Source: Acytostelium subglobosum LB1
Lineage: Eukaryota; Evosea; Eumycetozoa; Acytosteliales; Acytosteliaceae
Length of the DNA stretch: 64,000 nt
Direction of reading: 5' to 3'
NCBI RefSeq assembly: GCF_000787575.1
Contig: NW_012236528.1
Coordinates: 1,085,818 to 1,149,817 of the forward strand
The position numbers and the translations under genes were made by a program. Shown here piece after piece: positions 34,225-44,194 of this stretch. Under the pieces are notes generated by a model, which was given only the letters and a program-made list of their open reading frames with translations, did no database searches and had not been told where the DNA came from. How positions within the stretch are numbered: position 1 is the stretch's first letter; each line of letters begins with the position of its first letter.

Positions 34225-37077
34225 TTATATTATTAGTGATACATCTTCAACGTCATCCTCTACATATAGCTTGTCAATGATTGAGCGCACATAGGTCGAG
34301 TTCTCGGGACCCATGTCTAATGCAATCGTCAAGCTCTCCATGGCCTGATCAAGGTTGCCCAGCTTCTTGTGCACCTTGCCAATGAGAATATAGAGTGAGA
34401 TCTCTTTGGGCGCGATCTCTTTGAACTCCTCCAGCTCCTGCAACGCCTCTCCATACATCTCGAGCGCGTATAATATGGTCGCCTTCTTGAACTTGGCCAA
34501 TGTGTTGCGTGGCGATATGTCGATCGCCTGCTGCAGCTCGATCAATGCCTCGGGATAGCGCTTGTTGCTCTGTAGTGTCATGCCCACGTAGCAGTAGAGC
34601 ACTGAGCTGGTTGGGTTGATTGAGAGTGCCTTCCTAAAGTGGTACTCGGCAGCGTCGTACTTCTCCTGGCGGAAGTGGATCAGGCCCAGTCCGTACCAGG
34701 CATTGTAGTGTCTTGGATCGATCCTTATCGCTGACCTATAGCAGTCCTGTGCATTCTCCAAGTCGTCCGTCGAGAAGTATTCATGTCCACACAACGTGAA
34801 GGCATAGGTGAATTTAGGATCCAGTTGGACAGCCTAATGATCATGATTGATTGATTGATTGATTGATTGAATGATTGAGTAAGTCATTGTCCATCTCCCT
34901 TGATCCAGGCTTATTGACAACATACTCTCCTGAATGACTTGAGGGCTGACTCGTGATCCTTTTGTAAACTGAAGCAGTTGCCAACGACGCACCAAGCCTG
35001 CGCTGATAGACGATCAAAGCTTGTCAATTGATTGGCCAAATAGCTCATCTCCACTTCCCTATTGATTAGTGATGGACGGTGTCAGTCGTGCTCCTCCTTC
35101 ACTCCATGAACATGGTCAGCTGATCGCGATGATGAGATCAGCTGACAGCTATCCATACTTTTTCAGATGCCAGAGCACTGTTGAATATATCTCCACGCCT
35201 TCCAGTCGATATGGTTCCAGCTCCCTCACTTGTTCAAACACTCTGTTTGCTTCGTTGTAGTCCACCATCTCAAAGTATGCCTTGCCAATCAATGTCATCA
35301 CCCATCCTGTATTATACTGTTCATAAGGCAGTGCACCAAAGCATTCGATAGCAGCGCGGCATGAGAATCTAATTGGTTGTGTAAGTATATATAGTATGAT
35401 TGATTGATTGAATAATCATGATATACATACTTGCATAACAGTTGATATGCCTGTGCTATTGTGTGCAATAGGGAGAGCAACTCCGTGTGACCGGCAGTGG
35501 TGGATGGCACATCGGAGATGTCGCTGAGTGTCAGTGGATCGGTAACAGAGTCGCTGTCTTGTATATTAGTATCGATCCATATCTCCTCCACGCCTCCTAT
35601 TTGAACATGTTTTGTTGTTGTTGTTGTTGCCGTCGATGTTGTCGTTCCTTCATTCCTCCTCTTCTTCTCCATGTCCACATCTTCATTTGTCTTTTGTTGT
35701 TGTAGTTGTTGATGTTGAGCAGTATGTTGCTGCTTTGATTCAAACATGAGCATCTGCTCATTGAATGGAACACTGCCATCATGAGTATCCTATCGGTTTG
35801 ATTGATTGATTGATTGATTGGAGGGGATGTTAGCCTCTGATGGGGCGAACCAGGCCCACGAATCCAGATGTACATACATTCCTCTTGTCCTGGAACTGGT
35901 TGGGCGCAATCTTCTTTCTCACCTCTGGCAGCCGACCAGCTTTGGACGCGACTTGGGGTGATGGTGTTGTCAGTGGCGTGAACTGGAGGTTCTGTGGCTC
36001 AAACTGATGTTGTGGACCGGGCGTATTGAACATCTGCATGGGTATTGGCGAGTTGACGACCTTTAGATTGCGCTTGACTGGAACGACGGGCGTGACGAGT
36101 GAGTTGTTGTGGATCGTGTGTGAAGGTGCGCCGCTCATTGGCGTCTGGCCTGGGAATAGTTGTGGCTGTGGCGTCATGTCAAAGTTGAGAGCGCCCATGC
36201 CCATGCCTGCCGGTGTACGCGTCGCGCCCATGCTGCTAGACATGGACGAAGAGCTGCCGTGCAGGGCGGCTGATGTAAAGTGTGACTTATGTTGCTGTTT
36301 CCTTGGCGCTTGATGTACTGTGGCGTGGCTGTTGCTGGCCAACATCATCCCAGACGACTCGCTGCTCTTTGTACTGATTGATTGGAAGTCGCTGCCAGCC
36401 GTCGTGCTGCTGGATCGTGTGTTATATGATCCCACTCCAATGCTGCTCATCATGGTGCTGTCCTGGCCTGGACCACCGGCCCTGAGGGGCGGCAGGGGCA
36501 TGGCGAACTCGACCGACTGGTTGTGCTCGAGCGAACCAAAGAACACGGCCGGGTCAATGTCGAGCTGGCCGAGATTACAGAGCTGCTCGTAGGCTACCCA
36601 CATATAAGGGTAGAGTAGCAATGCCTGCTGGAAGTGATCGATAGCCTTGATTCTTTGATTGAGTTTGCGGGACACCAGTCCGGCGAGATAGTGCACGGTT
36701 GCTCGACTGCACTTGCTAATGCGCTCTGTTGTTGAGTGATGGTGATGGAGGTGGAGTGGTGCGTCGGCCATCGTCTCCAAACACTGCGACAACAGTTGTT
36801 CGGCCTCGTTGTATTCGCCCAGCTCGTAGCAACAGATGGCCAGCAACTGCATCGACTTGAATGACAGAGTGTCTGGCGCACGATGCTGCACCAGTCTGAG
36901 AATGGCATGTGTCTGGGCAATGTTTCCCTGTCTATAACAAATGTTTGCCAACATGAAGTTATTAGCATCCGTTGGACTAGCTGCAACCAATCTCTCTGCC
37001 AAGAACATTGCATTGGTCATCATATTATTTCGCAAGCAGTCATCTATACATTGTTGCAAGACCACCTCGATTGACAT
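34225..37077 (-). CDS. anapc3: Anaphase-promoting complex subunit 3 (CDC27)
   Basis: TPR scaffold subunit of the APC/C ubiquitin ligase that drives mitotic exit; in known complexes it binds the coactivators. Exons 37077-35878, 35789-35431, 35368-35159, 35058-34926 and 34833-34225 join in frame to about 836 residues, the normal CDC27 length. An N-terminal TPR block (ANNFMLANICYRQGNIAQTH, continuing into LLAICCYELGEYNEAEQLL) is followed by a long disordered linker rich in Ser, Pro, Gln and Thr. The C-terminal TPR array contains the diagnostic EGVEIYSTVLWHLKK, EVEMSYLANQL, SAQAWCVVGNCFSLQKDHE and AFTLCGHEY motifs. The protein ends with a short acidic tail. It shares a 504-bp divergent promoter with the TrmH-type gene. 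Confidence 0.96.
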
Positions 37078-37581
37078 CTCTCTCTCTCTCTCTCTATCTC
37101 AATCTCTCTCTAATTCAGCTATATCTATACTACTACTACTACTATGTATACAATAAGTATCTCTATCTGTATCTGTATCTCTATCACTGGATGATGCAAA
37201 GAGTATCGCCCACTTTAGTTCATTCATTCAAACACACGCAATGGTGTGATCTTCTTCTTCAAAGTTTGAATTGTGTTGTCTTCCACACTTTGGCGCCAAA
37301 GTCCAAAGTCTTGTCTCTTGGGGCCCATTCATTCCTTCTCAAACAAGTACATGCATATTGAATGATTATCTGTATCATTCTCAACATTGATATTGCATAA
37401 CATGTCAACATTGATTGATTGATTAATATACTTTGACACATTGATCTTGCGTGTCACTCATGACCAAGACTCGTCTGATTCGTTTCGCGCGAGATCTCCA
37501 AAGCATTCAATCAAACAATCAAACAAACAAACAAATACAATACATAACATACATACAAGTACAAATACATATAATATAACA
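37078..37581. promoter_or_regulatory. Bidirectional promoter, CDC27 / TrmH-type gene
   Basis: 504 bp between divergent start codons. It contains a CT-repeat (about 37076-37100) next to the CDC27 start and AAACAAACAAATAC repeats before the plus-strand ATG at 37582. Confidence 0.45.
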
Positions 37582-38406
37582 ATGTCATTGTCAAGTAGAA
37601 TTGATCTACTTAGATTACTGTGTAGACATGCTTCAGAGAGATTGATATCACATTATATGATGTTGTCTAGGGTGGCCAAACCTGCATTGACAACAGAACG
37701 TTTGAACAAGTTGGATAGGGTCATAGAGAATAGGACGGATAGAGTTGTGATAGTATGTGAGATGGTCAAGACACCTGGTAACGTGGCGGCGATCATCAGG
37801 TCATGCGAGGCAATGGGCATTCAACACGTGCACGTTGTAGACGATCAGCCTTACGAGACATTCAACGACATTGCCAAGGGCACGGAGAAGTGGGTGTCGA
37901 TACACCGCCACGAGACCACCATCGAGTGTCTCGACTACCTCTCGCGCAATGGATACAGGGTGTGGGCGTCAGACCTCTCGCCCGGCGCCGAGGCATTCGA
38001 TGAACTCGTGCGCAAGCAGCCCCCTCAGCACAGCATCGACAGCAACTACAGCACAACAAGAGATTATGGACGCATTGCCGTCGTCTTTGGAAATGAAGGC
38101 ACGGGCGTCAGCGACGAGATGAAGCAATTGAGCGACAAGAGAGTGTTCCTGCCAATGTGTGGCATGGTGCAATCGTTCAACGTGAGCGTCAGCGTGGGCA
38201 TGACGCTGGCCTACCTCAAGATGCAGGGCGTGCTGGCGGGCACTCTATCACCGCTGGAAAAGGAGCGACTGCGGGCACTCTGGCGGATCAAGTCCATCCC
38301 CGACCACCACCTGTACTATCAACGCTACAACGTACCCGATCACCTACAAATGTTCTCTAATAAAGCGACGTTACCATTTATTCCGGCAGCGTCTTTGTCG
38401 TCGTAG
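37582..38406 (+). CDS. trmH: TrmH-type (SpoU) RNA 2'-O-methyltransferase
   Basis: 274 residues, single exon. SPOUT enzyme that methylates the 2'-OH of a guanosine, probably in tRNA. The SpoU motifs are all present: VKTPGNVAAIIRSCEAMGI (motif 1, with the conserved Asn and Arg), VVFGNEGTGVSDEM (motif 2) and LPMCGMVQSFNVSVSVGMTL (motif 3, part of the knot). The spacing resembles bacterial TrmH rather than the long eukaryotic TARBP1/Trm3 proteins. The open frame extends upstream to 37441, but the ATG at 37582 follows an A-rich leader and begins a plausible N-terminus (MSLSSRIDLLRLL). That N-terminal stretch could be a mitochondrial targeting sequence (Arg-rich, no acidic residues until residue 8), so the target may be organellar tRNA. 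Confidence 0.9.
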   Translation: MSLSSRIDLLRLLCRHASERLISHYMMLSRVAKPALTTERLNKLDRVIENRTDRVVIVCEMVKTPGNVAAIIRSCEAMGIQHVHVVDDQPYETFNDIAKGTEKWVSIHRHETTIECLDYLSRNGYRVWASDLSPGAEAFDELVRKQPPQHSIDSNYSTTRDYGRIAVVFGNEGTGVSDEMKQLSDKRVFLPMCGMVQSFNVSVSVGMTLAYLKMQGVLAGTLSPLEKERLRALWRIKSIPDHHLYYQRYNVPDHLQMFSNKATLPFIPAASLSS

Positions 38407-38442
38407 AAGCATGCCCATCTCGAGGCGTCGCGTCGCGTCTCG

Positions 38443-39074
38443 TCATGAGTTTGAAGGGAACACATTGAAGAAATGATATACCTCGTCCTTGTCGTAGACA
38501 GCCACTTGTGTATCGCATACTGCACATCTAACAGGGTTATAATGTTCCTCTATGACATCTACCTCCTCTTCTTCTTCTTGTTCATGGATGTCTGATGACC
38601 TGTTGTTCTTGGCGTCATGATGTGACTTGACCTCCTCCTTATGTACAAGTCTTGAAGTAAAGTCCACCTTGCAGTTCTTTACAAACATTGCCCTGTACTG
38701 ATTCTTGTATCGATCATGTCGTTGACAGTCTGCGCACAACAACGTAAAGCAACAAGGACAGCTCAAATATGCATCTGATCTACGATCTTGATTGATTGAG
38801 TCAGTAACACGAATGAACGAATGAATGAGTAGAGATACATACTTGATCTATTTAGATGTGTATCGACCCATTGTTGATTCTTGTCATCTTCCAACTCGTC
38901 GTATAATAGGTCATCCTTGTCTTGTTCAGTCAATGTATTGTTGACATCAGTCTCATCCAACAGAGCATTGTCATCTATATCACTTGCAACATCATCATCT
39001 GCATCACTATTGTTGTTGTTATTGTTGTTGTTGTCGTTTTGATCATGATGATGGTCATCGTCTTTAAAGTTCAT
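38443..39074 (-). CDS. eapp: E2F-associated phosphoprotein (EAPP) homologue
   Basis: Two exons (39074-38843 and 38786-38443; donor GTATGT, acceptor AAG) give about 191 residues. The acidic, Asn-rich N-terminus leads into YDELEDDKNQQWVDTHL, then SCPCCFTLLCADCQRH, YKNQYRAMFVKNCKVDF and HYNPVRCAVCDTQVAVYDKD, ending EVYHFFNVFPSNS. This is the EAPP signature: two CxxC pairs plus the EVYHFFNV end. In animals EAPP is a nuclear protein that modulates E2F-driven transcription; the role here is inferred. It shares a 180-bp divergent promoter with the RNF113-like gene. Confidence 0.93.
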
Positions 39075-39254
39075 ATTATAACAACATTCAATTCTATCTA
39101 TCTCTTCTATCTGTATCTTCGCGAAGCATTCATTAGAATGAAAATGAACAGAATTGATGAATTGTCAAAAAGTCGACAAGTGAAGTTGAACCTTGAACTT
39201 TATTCATTTGTGTTTGAATCATTGTATTTGTAGATAATTTTAAAGATAGATAGA

Positions 39255-40292
39255 ATGGCTGATACAGATAATACTCAATCATCATCAACTGATGATAATC
39301 AATCAATACAACAAGAACAAAAAGAAGAGGAGACGACCACTACACCAGTTGTTGTATTCAAGAAACAGACAAAGAATAGAGGAAACATAAGAAAGAGAGA
39401 CACAGAGACAACTATACTTAATGATCAATCACAAAGTGTGGATGCCGCAATGTCAATATCAAGGTCAAAGACGGATGAAAACAATACAGATGGAGGAGGA
39501 GATGGTGATACTTCAAATAAGAAACAAAGACATACTGCTGCCAAAGTCAATCAATATACAACAATAACGGACAAGAAGAATGATTTCTCATTCGCTTCAA
39601 CAGGCTCCGCCAAGCCATCTTACAGTGAGGCCGACTCTTCATCAACACTAATCGAGAGGGAGGACAACAATGAGAAGAAGGACGAAGATGGACCAACAAA
39701 CGATGATGGACTATACCGCGGCATGAAGTCGTACAACACATTCTTTGAGAAGAAGTCCGACCTGACGTACAAGGGCGCCGGAGTCAAGGCCGGTCCCATC
39801 AAGGTCACCACATCAAACTATCGATCGTCAGTGCGCTTCGACTTCCAGCCCGACGTGTGCAAGGATTACAAGGAGACGGGACAATGCTCATTTGGCGACA
39901 CGTGCAAGTTCTTGCACGACCGTGGCGACTACAAGGCTGGCTGGCAGGTGGAGAAGGAGTACGAGGAGCAACAGCTGCGGAAGCGCAAGGAGAAACAGAA
40001 TCAAAAGGAGGAAGAGTTCAAGAAGGCCACTGGCGATGACGAAGAGCTTCCATTCGCCTGCTTCATCTGTCGCCAAGAGTATGACAATCCCGTCATGACC
40101 AAATGCAAACACTTCTTCTGCGAGAAGTGTGCGCTGGATCACAATCGCAAGAGCAAGAAATGCTTCGTGTGCAAGGAGGCTACACTCGGCACATTCAGTC
40201 AGCCCAAGAAGATCATTGACAAGCTGATGGAGAGATCGCGACAACATTTTATTCATAAACGAGAACAGGAGGCACAAGGGCAGGGCACCTAG
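39255..40292 (+). CDS. rnf113: RNF113 / CWC24-like splicing factor
   Basis: 345 residues, single exon. Zinc-finger splicing factor that joins the activated spliceosome. The N-terminal half is disordered with Ser, Thr, Asp and Lys runs. Then come the family-typical KVTTSNYRSSVRFDFQPDVC, a CCCH finger (C-x8-C-x5-C-x3-H in CKDYKETGQCSFGDTCKFLH) and DRGDYKAGWQ. A Lys/Glu-rich helix leads into a RING finger (CFICRQEYDNPVMTKCKHFF, then CEKC and CFVC). The order CCCH-helix-RING with these linker motifs is specific to RNF113/Cwc24. Ubiquitin-ligase activity is possible but not needed for the splicing role. Confidence 0.95.
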   Translation: MADTDNTQSSSTDDNQSIQQEQKEEETTTTPVVVFKKQTKNRGNIRKRDTETTILNDQSQSVDAAMSISRSKTDENNTDGGGDGDTSNKKQRHTAAKVNQYTTITDKKNDFSFASTGSAKPSYSEADSSSTLIEREDNNEKKDEDGPTNDDGLYRGMKSYNTFFEKKSDLTYKGAGVKAGPIKVTTSNYRSSVRFDFQPDVCKDYKETGQCSFGDTCKFLHDRGDYKAGWQVEKEYEEQQLRKRKEKQNQKEEEFKKATGDDEELPFACFICRQEYDNPVMTKCKHFFCEKCALDHNRKSKKCFVCKEATLGTFSQPKKIIDKLMERSRQHFIHKREQEAQGQGT

Positions 40293-40338
40293 GCCATCTC
40301 CTTTGGACAATCAATTATTCATTCATTCATTCATTTGG

Positions 40339-41694
40339 TTACCTGCGCAGGAAATGAACATTGAGTGAACCACTTTGGGTGGGCATTAGACTTGGAGGAT
40401 CTACAACAAGATGATCATGTCGATTGGCATCAATGTCATTGGGCATTGGTGAGTGGATGACCAATGTGTGACTGGAATCAATACGTCGCATGTGGATGAT
40501 CATCTTTTTGGAATTGACCATCAATCTATATGTTGTAACATTGCTGGGACACATTCCAATCTTGGTCGACCAAGATCTCTCCTCTCCTGATTCGTCTGCT
40601 GGAAGACAATCTACCCACTCCAATAGTGTGTCAAGATGTGGACATGTGCCCAAGAGTCTGGTCCCTCTGCGGTTGGAGTTGAGTCGATACCTTGTCGTTA
40701 AGTTCTTGACTGATGAACCCTTGACATTGATATTAAGATGCGTCTGACTGGACACCGCCAGGTTCGTTACATTGTTGAGGTCGCGTCCATCATTCACTGT
40801 GATGTTATTTCCCAACACAAGTGATGTCAGGCTGTCTGGGATAGTGTTGGGATTGAGTGGACGACCGAAGCTCAGACCCAAAGTCTTGAGTGAGGGTGGG
40901 AAGCAATCTTTGCTCAATGGCTGAGAGAAGCAATTGCCAAAGGTCAGCGATGTCAGATTGGGCAACAAGCGAATGAAGCCTATTGGCTGATTGAACTTAG
41001 AGCCAAAGGTCAATGTCCTTAGATTCGTTGGGAAGACATCGTCCATCATCTCTTGGTTGAACTCTCCACCCAAGCGCAGACTCGTGAGTGATCGTGGAAG
41101 TGAAGAGGGATTGAGCAACTGAAAGCTGGAGGGTACTGGGCGTTGGCTCCTCTTTCCATAGGTGAGCTCAGTGAGTAACGTTGGTAGTGAGTGCGCGATG
41201 ATCGGTTTAACACAATAATTAAACATCAACAGTGTTGAGTTGGGCAATGTGCTAGGATGGATAACTTGATCAAAGTGAATGCCCAAAGTCAAAGTCTTGA
41301 GAGTGCTCGGTAGCGCACCGGCAATAATCACTTGATCAAAATGTGATCCGAACGTCAACGAGATGAGCTTGGGCGGCAACGAGCCTGGCTCAATCGGTTG
41401 ATTAAATGAATCTCCAAAGGTGAGCTGAGTGAGTGTTGTCGGTAGATTATACATTGGAATCGGTTGATTATAGTGCATGCTCAGAGTCATTGATAGTGAT
41501 GATGGCAGATACTGCTCCCTCTGTGTATTGACATAATCATTCTTGGCATCTACTGATAGTTCAGCAGAGTAGTAGTGTGTCCATAATGGCCTACAAGTCA
41601 ATCCCAAGCAAACCATATCCACAGGGTCATTCAACATTCCAAGTATATACCTCCACAACCTTATAGGTAGTTGATATTGTTGTGGTTGGTCCAT
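40339..41694 (-). CDS. FNIP-repeat protein
   Basis: 451 residues, single exon. An F-box-like N-terminus (LPIRLWRYILGMLNDPVDMV, then CLGLTCRPLW) precedes about nine FNIP-type leucine-rich repeats such as LTFGDSFNQPIEPGSLPPKL, LTFGSHFDQVI and LTFGSKFNQPI. FNIP repeats are a large dictyostelid family, otherwise known mainly from giant viruses. Each copy has the LPxxLxxLxFGxxFNQPI core. The C-terminal 100 residues lose the repeat. F-box/FNIP proteins are presumed substrate adaptors of SCF ubiquitin ligases; the substrate is unknown. Divergent from the next gene. Confidence 0.92.
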   Translation of the reverse strand: MDQPQQYQLPIRLWRYILGMLNDPVDMVCLGLTCRPLWTHYYSAELSVDAKNDYVNTQREQYLPSSLSMTLSMHYNQPIPMYNLPTTLTQLTFGDSFNQPIEPGSLPPKLISLTFGSHFDQVIIAGALPSTLKTLTLGIHFDQVIHPSTLPNSTLLMFNYCVKPIIAHSLPTLLTELTYGKRSQRPVPSSFQLLNPSSLPRSLTSLRLGGEFNQEMMDDVFPTNLRTLTFGSKFNQPIGFIRLLPNLTSLTFGNCFSQPLSKDCFPPSLKTLGLSFGRPLNPNTIPDSLTSLVLGNNITVNDGRDLNNVTNLAVSSQTHLNINVKGSSVKNLTTRYRLNSNRRGTRLLGTCPHLDTLLEWVDCLPADESGEERSWSTKIGMCPSNVTTYRLMVNSKKMIIHMRRIDSSHTLVIHSPMPNDIDANRHDHLVVDPPSLMPTQSGSLNVHFLRR

Positions 41695-41851
41695 CTCTAT
41701 CTCTATCTATTATCTCTTATCTCATTCATGTTGTTGATTTGCATGAATGAATGTGTTTGGTCTGACTTCTTCAAGTTTTCAAACTTCCATCCCTCGATTC
41801 ATTCATTCAAGTTTGAATCAACATCCAATCAATCAAACAATTAATTAAAGA

Positions 41852-42223
41852 ATGACAATTGCCAACTCGATAGGACATGGTCATGTCTCATCACCATTGG
41901 AACAACATATTGATCAGGTGAAGCAATCGGTCAATGCTCATATGCAAGCATCAGTTGAACGTGTACAGAATATAGAGAAGGAACAACATGCATTCTTACA
42001 GCCATTCGAGTATGTAATTCACTGTACTAACAATATCAACAACAACACTAACATCAACTGTCACACAATATGTAGAGTAACAACATATAGACACTACATT
42101 TGTAAAGATGTTGAAGATACATTGATACAATGTCTGCGAAAGGAGAATGACCAATTGAACTGTCACGAGGCAATGAACTCATACTCAAAGTGTATATTCG
42201 ATCAATCAAGCAGGCAGAAATAG
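41852..42223 (+). CDS. Twin-CX9C (CHCH) mitochondrial protein, MIC19-like
   Basis: Two exons (41852-42009, 42076-42223; GTATGT-TAG) code for about 101 residues. The C-terminal half has a twin CX9C motif: C-KDVEDTLIQ-C and C-HEAMNSYSK-C, the helix-turn-helix imported into the mitochondrial intermembrane space and oxidised by Mia40. The N-terminal coiled-coil part (HIDQVKQSVNAHMQASVERV) resembles MIC19/CHCHD3-type MICOS proteins, which shape cristae, but other CHCH proteins remain possible. The 66-nt intron is a multiple of three and has no in-frame stop, so retention would insert 22 residues including extra cysteines. An Asn-rich insert of that kind makes splicing the more likely reading. Confidence 0.75.
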   Translation: MTIANSIGHGHVSSPLEQHIDQVKQSVNAHMQASVERVQNIEKEQHAFLQPFEYVIHCTNNINNNTNINCHTICRVTTYRHYICKDVEDTLIQCLRKENDQLNCHEAMNSYSKCIFDQSSRQK

Positions 42224-42860
42224 ATATATATAGATAGATAGATAGTATAAGTTATATGTTAGTTAGTTAGTTATTGGGATTCAAGTCCCCTCAGACCGAG
42301 TCATTGAGACGACATGTGCGATAATAGTAGTAGTAATATGATGTGTCAGCCTCATCCAACTAATAAAGGTGCACATAGGCAATAGATTGGTAGCAATCAA
42401 TCAATCAGACAACTCCTCTAGCTAGCTACCCTCCATCATACCCTTACCCTTCACTCCTCCAGTCCTCCTCAAGTCAGGTCATACCCCTTTAGTGCACAAT
42501 GGCATGTCCATCAATCAATCAATCAATCAATCAATCACCCAACATCATGTTATATTGATGATATGGAACAACTCAACGCAACTCATATCGATAATGAACA
42601 GGAAACAGAACAGGATCAGTGATGTGGAATACGCGCATTCACACACGCTACACAACGCCTTCAATCAGTGAGCAGTTGTTGTTGGGGGGTTTGACATTGA
42701 CATACACATGCACCACATCCACAACTTCCACATCCACACCCCTACTACTACCACCATTCACTACCACTGGTACCAAGTAAGTAGGTGCTGTTGCCACCAT
42801 CACAACCACTACTGGTGGCAACATCACATCCATCACAAGATATAATATTAATATTTATAT

Positions 42861-42891
<31 letters not shown>

Positions 42892-44194
42892 TATAATTAT
42901 TAACAAACCAAACATCCATCAATTAAGGGAAGTGTTGAGTTGGAATGATGGTCGTCATATGAGGTGAAGGGAGGATCGAATGGACTCGCCTGGCAACTTG
43001 AATTTGTGTATGGTCAATGGTGCCATCATCAACCTTGTATCAATGGCTAACTGTCCTGGCTGACAGGATGGATGGCTGATTGAACTACTACTTCTAGACT
43101 CAATTTCAATCAATTAATCAATCAATCTAAACAATCAATCAATCAATATAATCAATCAACTATACAAACTTACTCAATATGTTATCGATTACTTATAATA
43201 ACAACAACCCCTATTACCAACATCTACATCAAGATAATGATGCCAAGAGTAGGTATTTATGTCGAATCTTCCATCCATTCATCTATTCAATCAATCAATC
43301 GTTCGGCTCATGTTCCAGGACGATCATCCTGCTGATTCTCAATCAATCACAAATAAGACCGACTGTTCTTTGCCAATGTTACTATCTATCTGTCAGTCTG
43401 TCGGTTTGTCATCAGAGCCAGCCAACTGTCAGTGATTGATTGATTGGGTGGATGGTTGTTGCTCAGAAATGAATGACAAGTCTGAGAGCATTAGTATTAG
43501 TTTTGTTTGGACCAATCAGGTCGCTCATGCACCCCATCACCGCCTAAGTCCAGGCCAGCCCATCGACGGAATCCAACCCACTCGCCTAACAAACAAGCTT
43601 TAGATTTTGATTGTGTGATCGAACCAATCAAAATACAGAGGACCTAGGTCGGATGCGCGAATCCATCTATTTTGGGCAGGTCTGTGGCCATCACTCACGG
43701 CCCAACGCTCATCATGTTCTCCAGTTTGTGGTTGTCGTTCAGTGTCGCAAATGGTGCGGTGTAGTGCAATGTGGTGGGCTCGCGAGCAACCCCGCCCACT
43801 GACGTTGTTGCGAGGTGATGGCAAGGGATGGTTGGTTGTTTGATTGGTGAAGTATGTAGGTCCTTCATTCATTCAAAGACACTTGAACGAATGGGCATCC
43901 ATCCCTGTTCATATTATTATCCCTGCCTCAATCATCACACCTGAGCCCAACTCTGTTCACTCACTCATTCATTCAATCAATCAACAAGTTACTGCATTTG
44001 GTGATCATTTAACCAAGTCATGTTGTTTGAAGGACTACCCATCACTGACCCTTTATATATACATATAACATAACCATTAACACCTCATCATCCCTCATCA
44101 TTGGAATCATTCCATTTGCTCATTCTCACCCGAACTCGATCACTCACTCAATCAATCAATAATAGAGTCTCTGGAAATTGCCCATCTTGGACAC
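42224..44194. other. Long gene-free stretch
   Basis: About 2 kb with no convincing ORF. It holds AATC repeats (near 42510-42535 and 43110-43150), a TA dinucleotide run (42858-42886), GATA repeats just after the CHCH gene, and mixed sequence. Late part is upstream of the Q/N-rich gene and may include its promoter. No tRNA or snRNA was recognised. Confidence 0.4.

Noticed and set aside
43600-43872. Short ORFs around 43.6-43.9 kb
   Set aside because: No domain, unusual composition, and no splice sites joining them into a longer frame.
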